Positions 45,216-55,412 of a stretch of 64,000 nucleotides of DNA are shown one piece after another (positions within the stretch are counted from its first letter, which is position 1; every line of letters begins with the position of its first letter). Source of the DNA: Bufo bufo (lineage: Eukaryota > Chordata > Amphibia > Anura > Bufonidae); the NCBI RefSeq assembly GCF_905171765.1, contig NC_053390.1, positions 164,340,166 through 164,404,165 of the forward strand, in the 5' to 3' direction. The notes beneath the pieces were generated by a model. That model was not told the origin of the DNA, ran no database searches, and saw only the letters and a list, made by a program, of their open reading frames with translations. A program made the translations under genes and the position numbers.

Positions 45216-45297
45216 CACTGCGATGCAGCCTCTTCCTGTGTCCCGCCCTGTATGTCCATATATGGAGTTAGTGCTTGTGTATTTCAGAAAAGCTTCT

Positions 45298-45352
45298 GCT
45301 GGGATTCAAACCCACGACCTTCAGAGGCAAAGCATCTAACCACACGGCCATA
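45298..45352 (-). repeat. tRNA-like sequence, outer copy in left arm
   Basis: On the minus strand: 'ggccgtgtggttagatgctt' (A-box-like) and 'ggtcgtgggtttgaatccca' (B-box-like), with a short deletion in the anticodon region compared with the copy at 46527. Confidence 0.65.
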
Positions 45353-45439
45353 AGAACAGCCTTGCTACTGACTGAAAATATTGCTACTGACTGTTATAGC
45401 TGTACATCTATACACATGACAGCTGCCCGCCCTAACACA

Positions 45440-46465
45440 CCCAGCACTGCTATATCTCTATATGAACAGCTGTCCCAGCACACTCAGCTCTGCTATATCT
45501 CTATAAATGATAGCTGCCCCAGCACACCAGCTCTGCTACATATGATACACATGACAGCTGCACCAGCACACTCAGCTATACTATATCTCTATATATGACA
45601 GCTGCTCCAGCTGTCATGTGTATTAGATGTAGCAGTGCTGGGTGTGTTTGGGCAGCTGTCATGTGTATCATATGTAGCAGAGCTGGGTGTGCTGGGGCAG
45701 CTATCATTTATAGAGATATAGCAGAGCTGGGTGTGCTGGGACAGCTGTCATATAGAGATATAGCAGTGCTGGGTGTGTTAGGGCAGCTGTCATGTGTATA
45801 GATGTAGCAGAGCTGGGTTTGCTGGAGCAGCTGTCATATATAGAGATATAGTAGAGCTGAGTGTGCTGGTGCAGCTGTCATGTGCATTAGATGTAGCAGT
45901 GCTGGGTGTGTTTGGGCAGCTGTCATGTGTATAGATGTAGCAGAGCTGGGTTTGCTGGAGCAGCTGTCATATATAGAGATATAGTAGAGCTGAGTGTGCT
46001 GGTGCAGCTGTCATGTGTATTAGATGTAGCAGAGCTGGGTGTGTTAGGGAAGCTATCATATATAGAGATATAGCAAAGGTGAGTGTGCTGGGACAGCTGT
46101 CATATAGAGATATAGCAGTGCTGGGTGTGTTAGGGCAGCTGTCATGTGTATAGACATGATGTAGCAGAGCTGGGTTTGCTGGAGAGCTGTCATATATAGA
46201 GATATAGTAGAGCTGAGTGTGCTGGTGCAGCTATCATGTGTATTAGATGTAGCAGTGCTGGGTGTGTTGGGGCAGCTGTCATGTGTATAGATGTAGTAGA
46301 GCTGGGTTTGCTGGAGCAGCTGTCATATATAGAGATATAGTAGAGCTGAGTGTGCTGGTGCAGCTGTCATGTGTATCATATGTAGCAAAGCTGAGTGTGC
46401 TGGGACAGCTGTCATATAGAGATATAGCAGTGCTGGGTGTGTTAGGGCAGCTGTCATGTGTATAG
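45440..46465. repeat. 44-bp minisatellite that reverses orientation
   Basis: About 20 plus-orientation units run from 45610 to 46465, with a core 'cagctgtcat' recurring on average every 44 bp. Two unit types tend to alternate ('gtgtatagatgtagcagagc' and 'atatagagatatagtagagc'). Four to five units in the opposite orientation occupy 45440-45605. The turn point is the palindrome gacagctgctccagctgtc near 45606. Confidence 0.9.
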
Positions 46466-46526
46466 ATGTACAGCTTATAACAGTAGAAGTCTCATATATT
46501 TTCAGTCAGTAGCAAGGCTGTTCTTA

Positions 46527-46592
46527 TGGCCGTGTGGTTAGATGCTTTGCCTCTGATACAGAAAGGTCGTGGGTTCGAATCCCAGCAGAAGC
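46527..46592 (+). repeat. tRNA-like sequence in right arm
   Basis: It reads 'ggccgtgtggttagatgctt', 'tgcctctgatacagaaagg' and 'tcgtgggttcgaatcccag', so A-box-like and B-box elements are both present. The T-arm pairs four of five bases. No acceptor stem or CCA was seen. It mirrors the copy at 45298. Confidence 0.65.
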
Positions 46593-46828
46593 TTTTCTGA
46601 AATACACAAGCACTAACTCCATATATGGACATACAGGGCGGGACACAGGAAGAGGCTGCATTGCATCGCTGACATGGAAGTGTTTATTTTTATTTTTTTA
46701 ATACCCGACTGTTAGGAAAAAAAATTTAATGCCCGACAATGAAATTTGCTTCGGGGAAGGGGAGGGGGGGGAGGGGGTGACACCATTTTCTACCGCACCG
46801 GGTGACACCAGCCCTAGCAACGCCACTG

Positions 46829-47195
46829 ACAATCAGCCATTTAACTATATTACTAGGTATACTAACAGCCATGGCACCACCAATATCAACTCATTTCTCT
46901 TCTTTTGTGCATACAGAACTAAAACAACCCAATTTAGTAAACGCTGCCTTTTTCTGATCTCCAATGACCATCTCTTCGTCACTGTTATTTAGAGGACCTA
47001 CACGCTCTGAATGTGTTTTTTTTAGCTATTTAAAGATTTTAAACATTTTTTAAGTAATACATTGCCTGAAAAGTTTAATGTATATATTTTAGGCAAGATT
47101 TGAATGAAGGGCAGCATATTTCTCCAGGTGTTAATCAAATGTATTATAAAAAAAAATATATTAAAAGTAAAGATTTAAAAAAACATAAATTATAT
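46829..47195. other. no recognisable feature
   Basis: AT-rich spacer between the hAT-type foldback and a T2-type MITE. Confidence 0.3.
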
Positions 47196-47719
47196 TTAAA
47201 GAGGACCTTTCACCGATCCTGACATTGTGAACTAAGTATCATGACATACACAGCGGCGCCCAGGGATCTCACTGCACTTACTATTATCCCTGGGCGCCGC
47301 TCCGTTCTCCTGTTATGTCCTCCGGTATGTTTGGGGACTTGGTTATAGTAGGCGGAGATTTAGGGGACTTGGTTATAGTAGGCGGAGTCTGCCCTTGTTC
47401 TGCTGGGCGTCTCCTTCTCCTAGGGTGTAGCGCTGGCCAATCGCAGCACAGAGCTCACAGCCTGGGAGGTTTTTTTCTCCCAGGCTGTGAGCTCTGCGAT
47501 GCGATTGGCCAGCGCTACAGCCTAGGAGAAGGAGACGCCCAGCAGAACAAGGGCAGACTCCGCCTACTATAACCAAGTCCCCGAACATACCGGAGGACAT
47601 AACGGGAGAATGGAGCGGCGCCCAGGGATAATAGTAAGTGCAGTGAGATCCCTGGGCGCCGCTGTATATGTCATGATACTTAGTTCACAATGTCAGGATC
47701 GGTGAAAGGTCCTCTTTAA
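47196..47719. mobile_element. T2/Kolobok-type MITE
   Basis: TTAA (47196-47199 and 47716-47719) with termini AGAGGACCTTTCACCGATCC and complement. Near-perfect palindrome, with the centre near 47470 (cagcctgggaggtttttttctcccaggctg). The left arm has a 30-bp internal tandem duplication (ggggacttggttatagtagg, twice) that the right arm lacks. It shares termini with 14387-15045. Confidence 0.92.
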
Positions 47720-48230
47720 TATATATTATAGAAACCAGTCAATTAACTCCTCAAATATACCTATTACAAAAATGCAGGTTTAGTGAAGACTAATTTATCT
47801 TTTGTAATTTTGCGAATGATGACATGACTACTTTTCCTCTTCCAAGTTCCAACTCTATTTTTAGTTTTCTGAGCTGAACAAACTCAACCAGAGCATGAAT
47901 TACACCAAGCCCACAAACCTGAAATGCTGCACTGTATAATGGCACCATTATTATTTGGTTAGCCATGCCTTCTTAACGTAAACACCTATGAAAGCAACAT
48001 TTGACAAAAACAAAAAAGTACATGCAGTAATTAGTAAAAAAAAAAAAAAAAAATCTCTGGAAATTCTTAATTTATGACTAAACATTAAACTATGACCACC
48101 TTATTTTTTCATCTAAATAGCTGTAAAATCCTTTAATTACTAATTTAATATAATTCATATAATAATATTTGAAATAATTTCATTATAGGGCTTGGTATCA
48201 TTTTTCTGTTATAATTTCCTTCAAACAGAG
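47720..48230. other. no recognisable feature
   Basis: AT-rich, with a poly-A run near 48035. Confidence 0.3.
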
Positions 48231-48555
48231 TTAAAGGGGTATTCTAACTATATCAGGCTATTTCCTCTCCACAGGATAGGTGATAGCTATTGAATCGGTG
48301 AGGCTTCAACCACCCGTACCCTTAGAAGCTCCCAAAAGGAACAGACCAGCACTGGAAATAACTGAGCACTGTCTCCAGCAGTCCCATAGAGATGACTGGA
48401 GCAGCAGTGCATATGCTCTACCTGCCGCTTTATTTATTTTGGAGGACCCCTTCTCATGGTCATGGGGATCCAAGCATTTGGACCCACACTGATCTCATAG
48501 CTACCCCTTATCCTGTAGATAGGTGATAACTTGATATAATTGTGGTACCCTTTAA
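48231..48555. mobile_element. T2/Kolobok-type MITE, diverged
   Basis: TTAAAGGGGTATTCTAACTA on the left and ATTGTGGTACCCTTTAA on the right; TTAA lies on both sides. The internal phrases 'ccacaggataggtgatagct' and 'tcctgtagataggtgataac' repeat in the same direction, so the palindrome has decayed. Confidence 0.75.
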
Positions 48556-49575
48556 ATAATAACATTCAAGATGCCTGCAGCCACCATGAGGAAGCTTACT
48601 GAAGAAAAACAGATCTATTATTGAGTTCAATGGAAACTGTAAATGTGTTTTACATAAGCCTTCTGCAGTGCCATGACAATGGAAATTCCCACGGTGCCAT
48701 GAATGTACTGTAATACTTTCATTTCGATCTACTCCAGCTTTTCACTAAAAAGTCATGCAAAAACAGAACCATAACTGTACTATGTGAACAGCGTAAAACC
48801 AAAAGGATAGGTCCACATGTTTAATATTTCCATCACTGAGAAAGGGTGAACTTGATGCATCTATGTCTTTTTTACAACCTATTTAATTTGTAAGGGTCAG
48901 CCCCTGGAATGACCAAGTTACATTGCATTGCTAGTGATAATGTTTTACACCAGAAATTAAGTTGTTTGTCCCAGAGGATGTAGGAGGAGTTTCAAGTTCC
49001 CAGGCTTGTGCAGGTGTGGTCTTCCTGGTTGATGTGAGCTGGGACACGGGCTGCTGTTGGACAGAGCCACAGAGACTAAAAAGTGATTCTGAGAAGAGTG
49101 CTGTTGTCTGATTGAGAGACTTGTGACAGGACACGGGGCCTGGCTAATGTGCTATAGGTTAGCGGGACCGTGGCAGAGGACGGAGACTCCTGGCAGAGCT
49201 GAACTGATGTGGATGTCTGTACCTGCAACCTAGAGAGAGACAACGCGCTGGGACAAGCAAGCGCCTGTATCAGGAGCCAGGCGACACCTGTACCCCACGT
49301 ACCAGACCAAGACAAGCAGCTACCTCTTGGCAGAATGTGACATGAATGATCTCTGCCCAGCTACCTACAGAACTGCTAGTGTGCACCGGTGCTAATCTGC
49401 AATAGGGCATAGAACAGGATTTCTTAGTCAGAGCGTTGTAGACACGTGCCCTGGTGAGCAGGGGTCAGACAGGAAAATATCAGAGGAGATAGCCTGTATT
49501 TTTTTATGTGATTGCTGGTTGGAGCGCATTTAGTATATCACGTATTAGTTACCCTTCCTGTAAATCTGTGTAAAC
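48556..49575. other. unclassified DNA interrupted by a hAT insertion
   Basis: No gene or terminus was recognised. The sequence resumes after the hAT element at 50787 and runs to the MITE at 50846. GC content is higher from 48960 to 49480 than in neighbours. Confidence 0.3.
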
Positions 49576-50778
49576 CAGGGCTGTGGAGTCGGTAGATAAA
49601 TGCTCCGACTCCGACTCCTCAGTTTTTGGTACTTCCGACTCCTCTGTATTTAATATGCAAATGTATTTTATACATTCCTTTAAGGAAAGAAAGGCAACAT
49701 ACATGTCATTACCACAGAACTACTGGCTAGGAAGCCGCTGCCTTCTCCTTTGTGTGCTGATCTTCTGCTGAAGATAGGGCAGTGGGAGGATCCAGGAAGG
49801 GGCAGGGGAAGGGGCATTTATTTTAAAACATGATATCCCTAGTAGAATCCCATAGTCATGTTTAAAGTTTAAGCTAACAATCTGAGTTTACAAGTTTTTA
49901 TAGCCTTAGCTGAATGACAGCAGTTTTCAAATGGTTTACAGCTTCTGTCTTGAACTATTGACTATCCATTCCCTTCTACAAGTGTCTCTAGTTATCAGTG
50001 AGAGGCTAGGTTAACCATGGGCGTTGCGTTCCCTGTAACAGCGGAACACAACACAATGGAAACTATAAGTATTGCCGCTCCTTAACTGTGCGTTGCGTGC
50101 CATATAGTTAAGCATATGAAAAGCATGCTTCTTCACAGTCACTTAACGTGTTCGTTTTGCTGTAACTTGACGCACTGCATGCATTGGCCTTTATCCTTAC
50201 AGTAGAGAAGTACCGTATTTTTCGCCCTATAAGACGCACTTTTCCCCCCCAAAAGTGGGGGTAAAATAGCAGTGCATCTTATGGGGCGAATGCTGCGACC
50301 ATCCGGTGAATAGGCTGAGAGGGAGGAGGGACTGGGGGCCGGCATCTGTTTCTGTAATGGCAGCGGGGCCCGGTGCAGTCACTGTATTCTACTACACCGG
50401 GCCTCGCTCACTGTAGTATACGGTAATCATATCTAACTTGTGGGTATTGTTAAAGTATTCCAATCATCTTAAATCTAGCGTTGTACTACTTACTACTAAC
50501 TTCTTGGCAGTCGGGAGGCCGGGTGGGCGGGCGCTCGTAGCGTAGCTCACTACGTCACTCCGCCCCGCAAAACTTAGGTGCGTCTTATGGGGCGAAAAAT
50601 GCGGTAATTAATTATACCTTTTTGTGAATTGGGACATTTAAACTTGCTTTTTCTTAAAATTATTATTCCAATTTAAATTTAGTAGGAGTCGGAGTCGGTT
50701 CATTTTTTGCCGACTCCGACTCCAGGTACCCAAAATTGCCTCCGACTCCGACTCCTTGACTCCAACTCCACAGCCCTG
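49576..50778. mobile_element. hAT-type non-autonomous element with perfect 8-bp duplication
   Basis: Termini CAGGGCTGTGGAGTCGG (left) and its near-complement ending AGCCCTG (right). The flanks are the identical 8-mer GTGTAAAC at 49568-49575 and 50779-50786. The subterminal parts are rich in 'ccgactccgactcc'. It is 1.2 kb with no transposase, and another foldback is nested at 50210-50607. Confidence 0.93.
50210..50607. mobile_element. foldback element with CCGTATTTTTCGCCC ends, nested in hAT
   Basis: Left CCGTATTTTTCGCCCTATAA and right complement of CCGCATTTTTCGCCCCATAA, each next to TA. 'gacgcac' and its complement follow inside. A related right end occurs at 61195-61245. Confidence 0.8.
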
Positions 50779-50845
50779 GTGTAAACTTGTTAACACTGTT
50801 CTTGTCATTTGTCGATTGCGCCCTTGGTGCATCAGCACAATACTG
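50779..50845. other. continuation of the DNA that received the hAT element
   Basis: It starts with the right copy of GTGTAAAC and then 'ttgttaacactgttcttg'. It is unclassified. Confidence 0.5.
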
Positions 50846-51632
50846 TTAAAGGGCTTCTGTCACCCCCCCAACCCCCAATTTTCAGTTTTTGACCAGATTC
50901 CATATATGCCCCTCTTACCTCGGGCTGTGCAGTAATTACAGTAAAAAACGTACTTTTATTATATTTAAATTTCTTCACTACCAGCAAGTTGGGCGGACTT
51001 GCTGGTAGCCGCTGAATCCTCTGTTTGAAAAAACGCCCCCTCCTCCACTTGATTGACAGGGCCAGCGAGCGCTCTCCTCCTCTCGCTGGCCCTGCCTGCA
51101 GCCTCAAATCCAGCGCCTGTGCCGTACCGGTCGTCATTCGGTGCAGGGGCTCTGAGAGAAGGACGTCCGCTCCTTCCTCAGTGCGCCTGCGCCGATTACG
51201 TCAGCCCTACACCTGGAAGAGAAGACCTCTCTTCCGGGTGTAGGGCTGACGTCATCGGCGCAGGCGCACTGAGGAAGGAGCGGCCAAGCGAGCGTCCTTC
51301 TCTCAGAGCGCCTGCGCCGAATGACGACCGGTACGGCGCAGGCGCAGGATTTGAGGCTGCAGGCAGGGCCAGCGAGAGGAGGAGAGCGCTCGCTTGGCCC
51401 TGTCAATCAAGTGGAGAAGGGGCGTTTTTTCAAACTAAATGCGGCGGCTACCAGCAAGTCCGCCCAACTTGCTGGTAAGTGAAGAAATTTACATATAATA
51501 AAAGTATGTTTTTTACTGTAATTACTGCACTGCCCGAGGTAAGTGGGGCATATATGGAATCTGCTTACATTAACAAATATAATAAGTCAAAAACTGAAAA
51601 TTGGGGGTTGGCGGGTGACAGAAGCCCTTTAA
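50846..51632. mobile_element. T2/Kolobok-type MITE, 787 bp palindrome
   Basis: TTAA on both sides, termini AGGGCTTCTGTCACCCCCC and complement. Long arms share 'gccagcgag', 'cgcctgcgccga' and 'cagcaagt.gg.cgg'. The centre is near 51230 (agaagacctctcttcc). GC-rich arms produce long but meaningless frames on both strands. The family also occurs at 57997-58607. Confidence 0.93.
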
Positions 51633-52699
51633 ACCGATTTTCCGGACGTTTTATTTTATTATTTAATAAAGCCGGTATCTGCTTCAGCACCTCGTCTGCT
51701 GTAACTATATTTGAACCCTGCCCTGCGGTCTCTTCCTCCCCTGACCGCTACAAATTGGCAGTGAATGTTTGCTGCTGGTTTACCGTGGTGTTCACTGCCC
51801 TCCACTGAAACAGGTGAAATTGATAATAAAAATCTGCAACAGAAATTGACAAATCGACACTGTGGGTTAAATTCTTTGCAGAAAAGGTCAGCAGCATGTG
51901 GATGAGATTTGTTAAATCTCATCCACATTTCTGGTACCATAATTTACTGTGGAGTTTACATTTTACATCCTAAGTATACTCTTTGGGAATATGAGAAAAT
52001 CTGCTCATGAACTTGCGCTCTGTGCTCCCTGCTTCACTATTTAACAGCCGGCGTTCCCCAGCACACACACATGGTGCTGCTGCGCTGTGTAGGAGGAGCA
52101 CAGGCTGATTCCCAGGCCTGCACGCTCCTCCTATACAGCACAGCGGCCCCATGTGTGTGTGACTGCATTCTGCCTGCTGGGGAGCGCACAACGTGATCAG
52201 ATTGTTTGAGGGAATGGCCAGGGAAGTAAAATTTTAACAGAGGTAGCACTACTAAAAGGGGGGCACAATGTGGGAATAACTACTAAAAGGGGGACACAAT
52301 GTGGGCATTACTACTGTTTGGAGCACGATGTGACCATAATTACTGTGAAGGGGCACAATTTACATATAACATCTGAGTGGGAGCACTAAAGGGACTAGGC
52401 GGGATTGGGAGTGCACAGATATGCATCGGCAGAGTTAGAGGCGTGACTTAGTATTATAAAATGACATGCCCACTGCTATTGTCCATCCTTGTCGTTTTCA
52501 AAAGTTTGGGGGTACGTATAAATACTTTCTTCGGATCTATACTCCGCATGCTGGAGAAGCCGAGCAGAGCCAATGAAACCTGAAGGGACAGATTGCTCTG
52601 AGGAGAGCCACTACAATGACATCTATGACAATTAAAGTTCCAAAATGGGAACTTGGGAAGTATCAGGTTTCTCTTCTGAAAGAAAGTGACATTATATAC
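51633..52699. other. unclassified DNA with small inverted repeats
   Basis: A perfect small palindrome 'gtggatgagatttgttaaat' with its complement lies near 51897-51928. An inverted repeat at 52040-52190 (ccagcacacacacatgg / ccatgtgtgtgtga; aggaggagc / gctcctcct) follows. 'aaaaggggg.cacaatgtggg' occurs twice near 52252-52305. No gene was recognised. Confidence 0.5.
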
Positions 52700-53150
52700 T
52701 TAAAGGGGTATTCCCATCACAGACAATGGGGGATATCGCTAGGATATGCCCCCATTGTCTGATAGGTGCGTGTCCCTCCTCTGGGACCCGCACCTACAAC
52801 AAGAACGGAGCGGGGAGAGCTGTAACTGGAGGACCTCGGATTTCCCAGGGTCCATCCACCACCAAGAGCTGCTCCCCACTGATCCCATAGAAGTGAATGG
52901 GAGCGCACGCGCAGCCCCTGCTCTCATTCATTTCTATGGGGCAGACGGAAATAGTCGAGCCAGCACTCTGCTATTTTCGGCGGCCCCATAGAAATGAATG
53001 GAGGGCGGCTGCGGGTGCGCCCTCCGTTCATTTCCCCGCTCCGTTCTCCTTGTAGGTGTGTGTCCCAGAGGTGGGACCCGCGCCTATCAGACAATGGAGG
53101 CATATCCTAGCGATATGCCCCCATTGTCTGAGATGTGAATACCACTTTAA
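52700..53150. mobile_element. T2/Kolobok-type MITE
   Basis: TTAA on both sides, termini AGGGGTATTCCCATCACAGA and near-complement. Arms share 'tatgcccccattgtctga' and 'ggcgcgggtccca'-like phrases. The mid part carries 'ccatagaa.tgaatgg' in both orientations. Confidence 0.9.
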
Positions 53151-53978
53151 AACCATGTGCATAAACCTGCACTCTACATTGCATTTCCATTGCTCCCACA
53201 AGCAGTAGACTGAGGGTTGAATCTAAACCTATAACAATGTGATCAGACAGAAATCATGTCCATGCATCTCCCATAAGAAACCGTAACTACTCAGTTATGT
53301 TTTCGTTGTCAACTCTATATTGTAGAAACCAATGACTAACACACAATCACGTGCTAATCACAGCAAATATGTGGCTCCAAATAGGGAAGGAGTTACTGCA
53401 AACAGTCATGTGCTCGCCAGCAGATTACTCTACCAAACCCAAATCATTGCTGCGTGAGAAAAGGCAATTTTTATGGATAACAGATGTAGTTCAAGGACAG
53501 TTCCAGCATGAACAAAATCTAATTATTCCCAGCATACAGATTATTAGTTGAACTGCATTTGGATCAGTGATATCTATCAGTCCAAATAAATCCATTCTGG
53601 AGAACATTTTTGTTATTCCTCCTAGAAATATAGTAATAAATCAAGTGAGCAATTACCATTCCTAATATAGTACCAGCAAAGAGCATCAGTTTTTTCTCAG
53701 GAGTGGAACTTTTATTTTTTTCTTATGTGCAAAAATAGACCTGCTGTGCGAATTTTTAAATATCAGCATGTCAGTTGTTGCATTTTTTGTGTGTGCAGAT
53801 TTCACCCTTTTCAATGAGTGTGAGACCTTAGGAATATCCGCAAATTGGCACCATATACCACATAAAAATGAGGCAAAACCACAATAAATAGTGCGGATTT
53901 ATATGCATTTTTTTGTGCGGTTGATGTAGATTTCTTGCAGATTTTCTGCACACAAATCTGCATCATGTGCAGCCACCC
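53151..53978. other. unclassified
   Basis: AT-rich sequence with a short T-rich palindromic part near 53740-53960 ('gcagattt', 'aaatctgc'). No gene was recognised. Confidence 0.3.
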
Positions 53979-55412
53979 TTAGGCCTCTTTCACACGGGCG
54001 AGTTTTCAGCGCGGGTGCAATGCGTGAGGTGAACGCATTGCACCCGCACTGAATCCGGACCCATTCATTTCTATGGGGCTGTGCACATGGGGCACTATGG
54101 GGCTTGTGCGTTGCGTAAAAATCGCAGCATGCTCTATATTGGGCGTTTTTTTTACGCAACGCAGGCCCCATAGAAGTGAATGAGGCTGCGTGAAAATCGC
54201 AAGCATCCGCAAGCAAATGGGACCCAATCTTTATTATTTTCCCTTATAACATGGTTATAAGGGAAAATAATAGCATTGTTAATACAGAATGCTAAGTAAA
54301 TTAGGGATGGAGGGGTTAAAAAAAAAAATAATAATTAAACTCACCTCATCCACTTGTTCGCACAGCCCAGCTTCTCTTCTTTCTTCTTCTTTGATGACCT
54401 GGGAGAAAAGGACCTTTGGTGACATCACTGCACTCATCACATGGTCCATCACATGATCCATCACCATGTGATGAGCGCAGTGACGTCACCAAAGGTCCTT
54501 TTCTCCCAGGTCATCAAAGAAGAAGAAAGAAGAGAAGCCGGGCTGCGCGAACAAGTGGATGAGGTGAGTTTAAAGGGTTTCTATCACTTGGTATCACATA
54601 TTTAGCTGTCAGACACTAGCGATCCGCTAGTGTCTGCTCTAACAAACCATCCTAATATGATAGGTTTTGGGGCAGCCGTTTCGCTAAAATAAGAACTTAT
54701 ATCTATATGCTAATGAGCCTCTAGGTGCTATGGGGGCATCATTAGCACCTAGAGGCTCCGTCTACCTTCATAAACTGCCGCCGCCCAGCGCGTCCCTCCA
54801 GCCCGCCCATCTCCTGCTGAATGCGATCCTCCCCTTGCGCGTCTCTGTTCGGCGCATGCGCAGTGAATGTCTGACCGCTTCCCTGCTCAGACATCTCCAC
54901 TGCGCCTGCGCCAATGACATCATAGTGCTCCGAGGAACAGGCGCAGTGGAGATGTCTGTGCAGGGAAGCGGTCAGACATTCACTGCGCATGCGCCGAACA
55001 GAGACGCGCATCCTAATCATATTAGGATGGTTTGTTAGAGCAGACACTAGCGGATCGCTAGTGTCTGAAACCTAAATATGTGATACCAAGTGATAGAAAC
55101 CCTTTAATATAAAAAAAAATTAACCCCTCCATCCCTATTTTACTAAGCATTCTGTATTAAAAATGCTATTATTTCCCCTTATAACCATGTTATAAGGGAA
55201 AATAATAAATCTACACAACACCTAACCCAAACCTGAACTTCTGTGAAGAAGTCCGGGTTCGGGTCTGGGTACCAAACATGCCGTTTTATCTCACACGCGT
55301 CCAAAAAGCATTAAAACGCTTTGCATTCGCGCGGAAAAATAACGCATTTTCCCGCAACGCACCCGCATCCTATCCGGCCCTCACACGCGACACCCGTGTG
55401 AAAGAGGTCTTA
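53979..55412. mobile_element. foldback element, 1.4 kb, interrupted by a MITE
   Basis: Outer ends TTAGGCCTCTTTCACACGGG and complement (CCGTGTGAAAGAGGTCTTA). The arms contain 'tttcccttataacatggtta' and its complement, and 'ggatggaggggttaa'. The left arm alone has a second-order palindrome at 54330-54565 with 'tgacgtcaccaaaggtcctt'. A T2-type MITE at 54570-55107 separates the arms. A relative lies at 40665-41115. Confidence 0.85.
54570..55107. mobile_element. T2/Kolobok-type MITE nested in the foldback
   Basis: Perfect TTAA on both sides. Termini AGGGTTTCTATCACTTGGTA and complement, same family as 41371-42148. Arms with 'agacactagcgatccgctag' and 'gacatctccactgcgcctg' plus their complements. 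Confidence 0.93.

Larger units (their letters stand above)
45054..46828. mobile_element. hAT-ended foldback element carrying tRNA-like arms and a minisatellite
   Basis: Termini are CAGTGGCGTTGCAAGGG on the left (45054) and the complement of CAGTGGCGTTGCTAGGGC on the right (ending 46828), typical of hAT. The long arms (about 45060-45440 and 46465-46820) are inverted copies with 'ggtgacacca', tRNA-like text and 'tgtccatatatggagttagt'. The middle is a minisatellite. No clear 8-bp duplication is visible (cataatat versus acaatcag). There is no transposase. Confidence 0.75.

Noticed and set aside
46527..46592. Functional tRNA gene
   Set aside because: A and B boxes are recognisable, but acceptor pairing is absent and copies sit in transposon arms; called tRNA-derived instead.
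51025..51478. Frames of 70-141 codons with Arg/Ala/Pro-rich peptide
   Set aside because: GC-rich arms of a T2-type MITE; both strands give equal frames and there is no domain.
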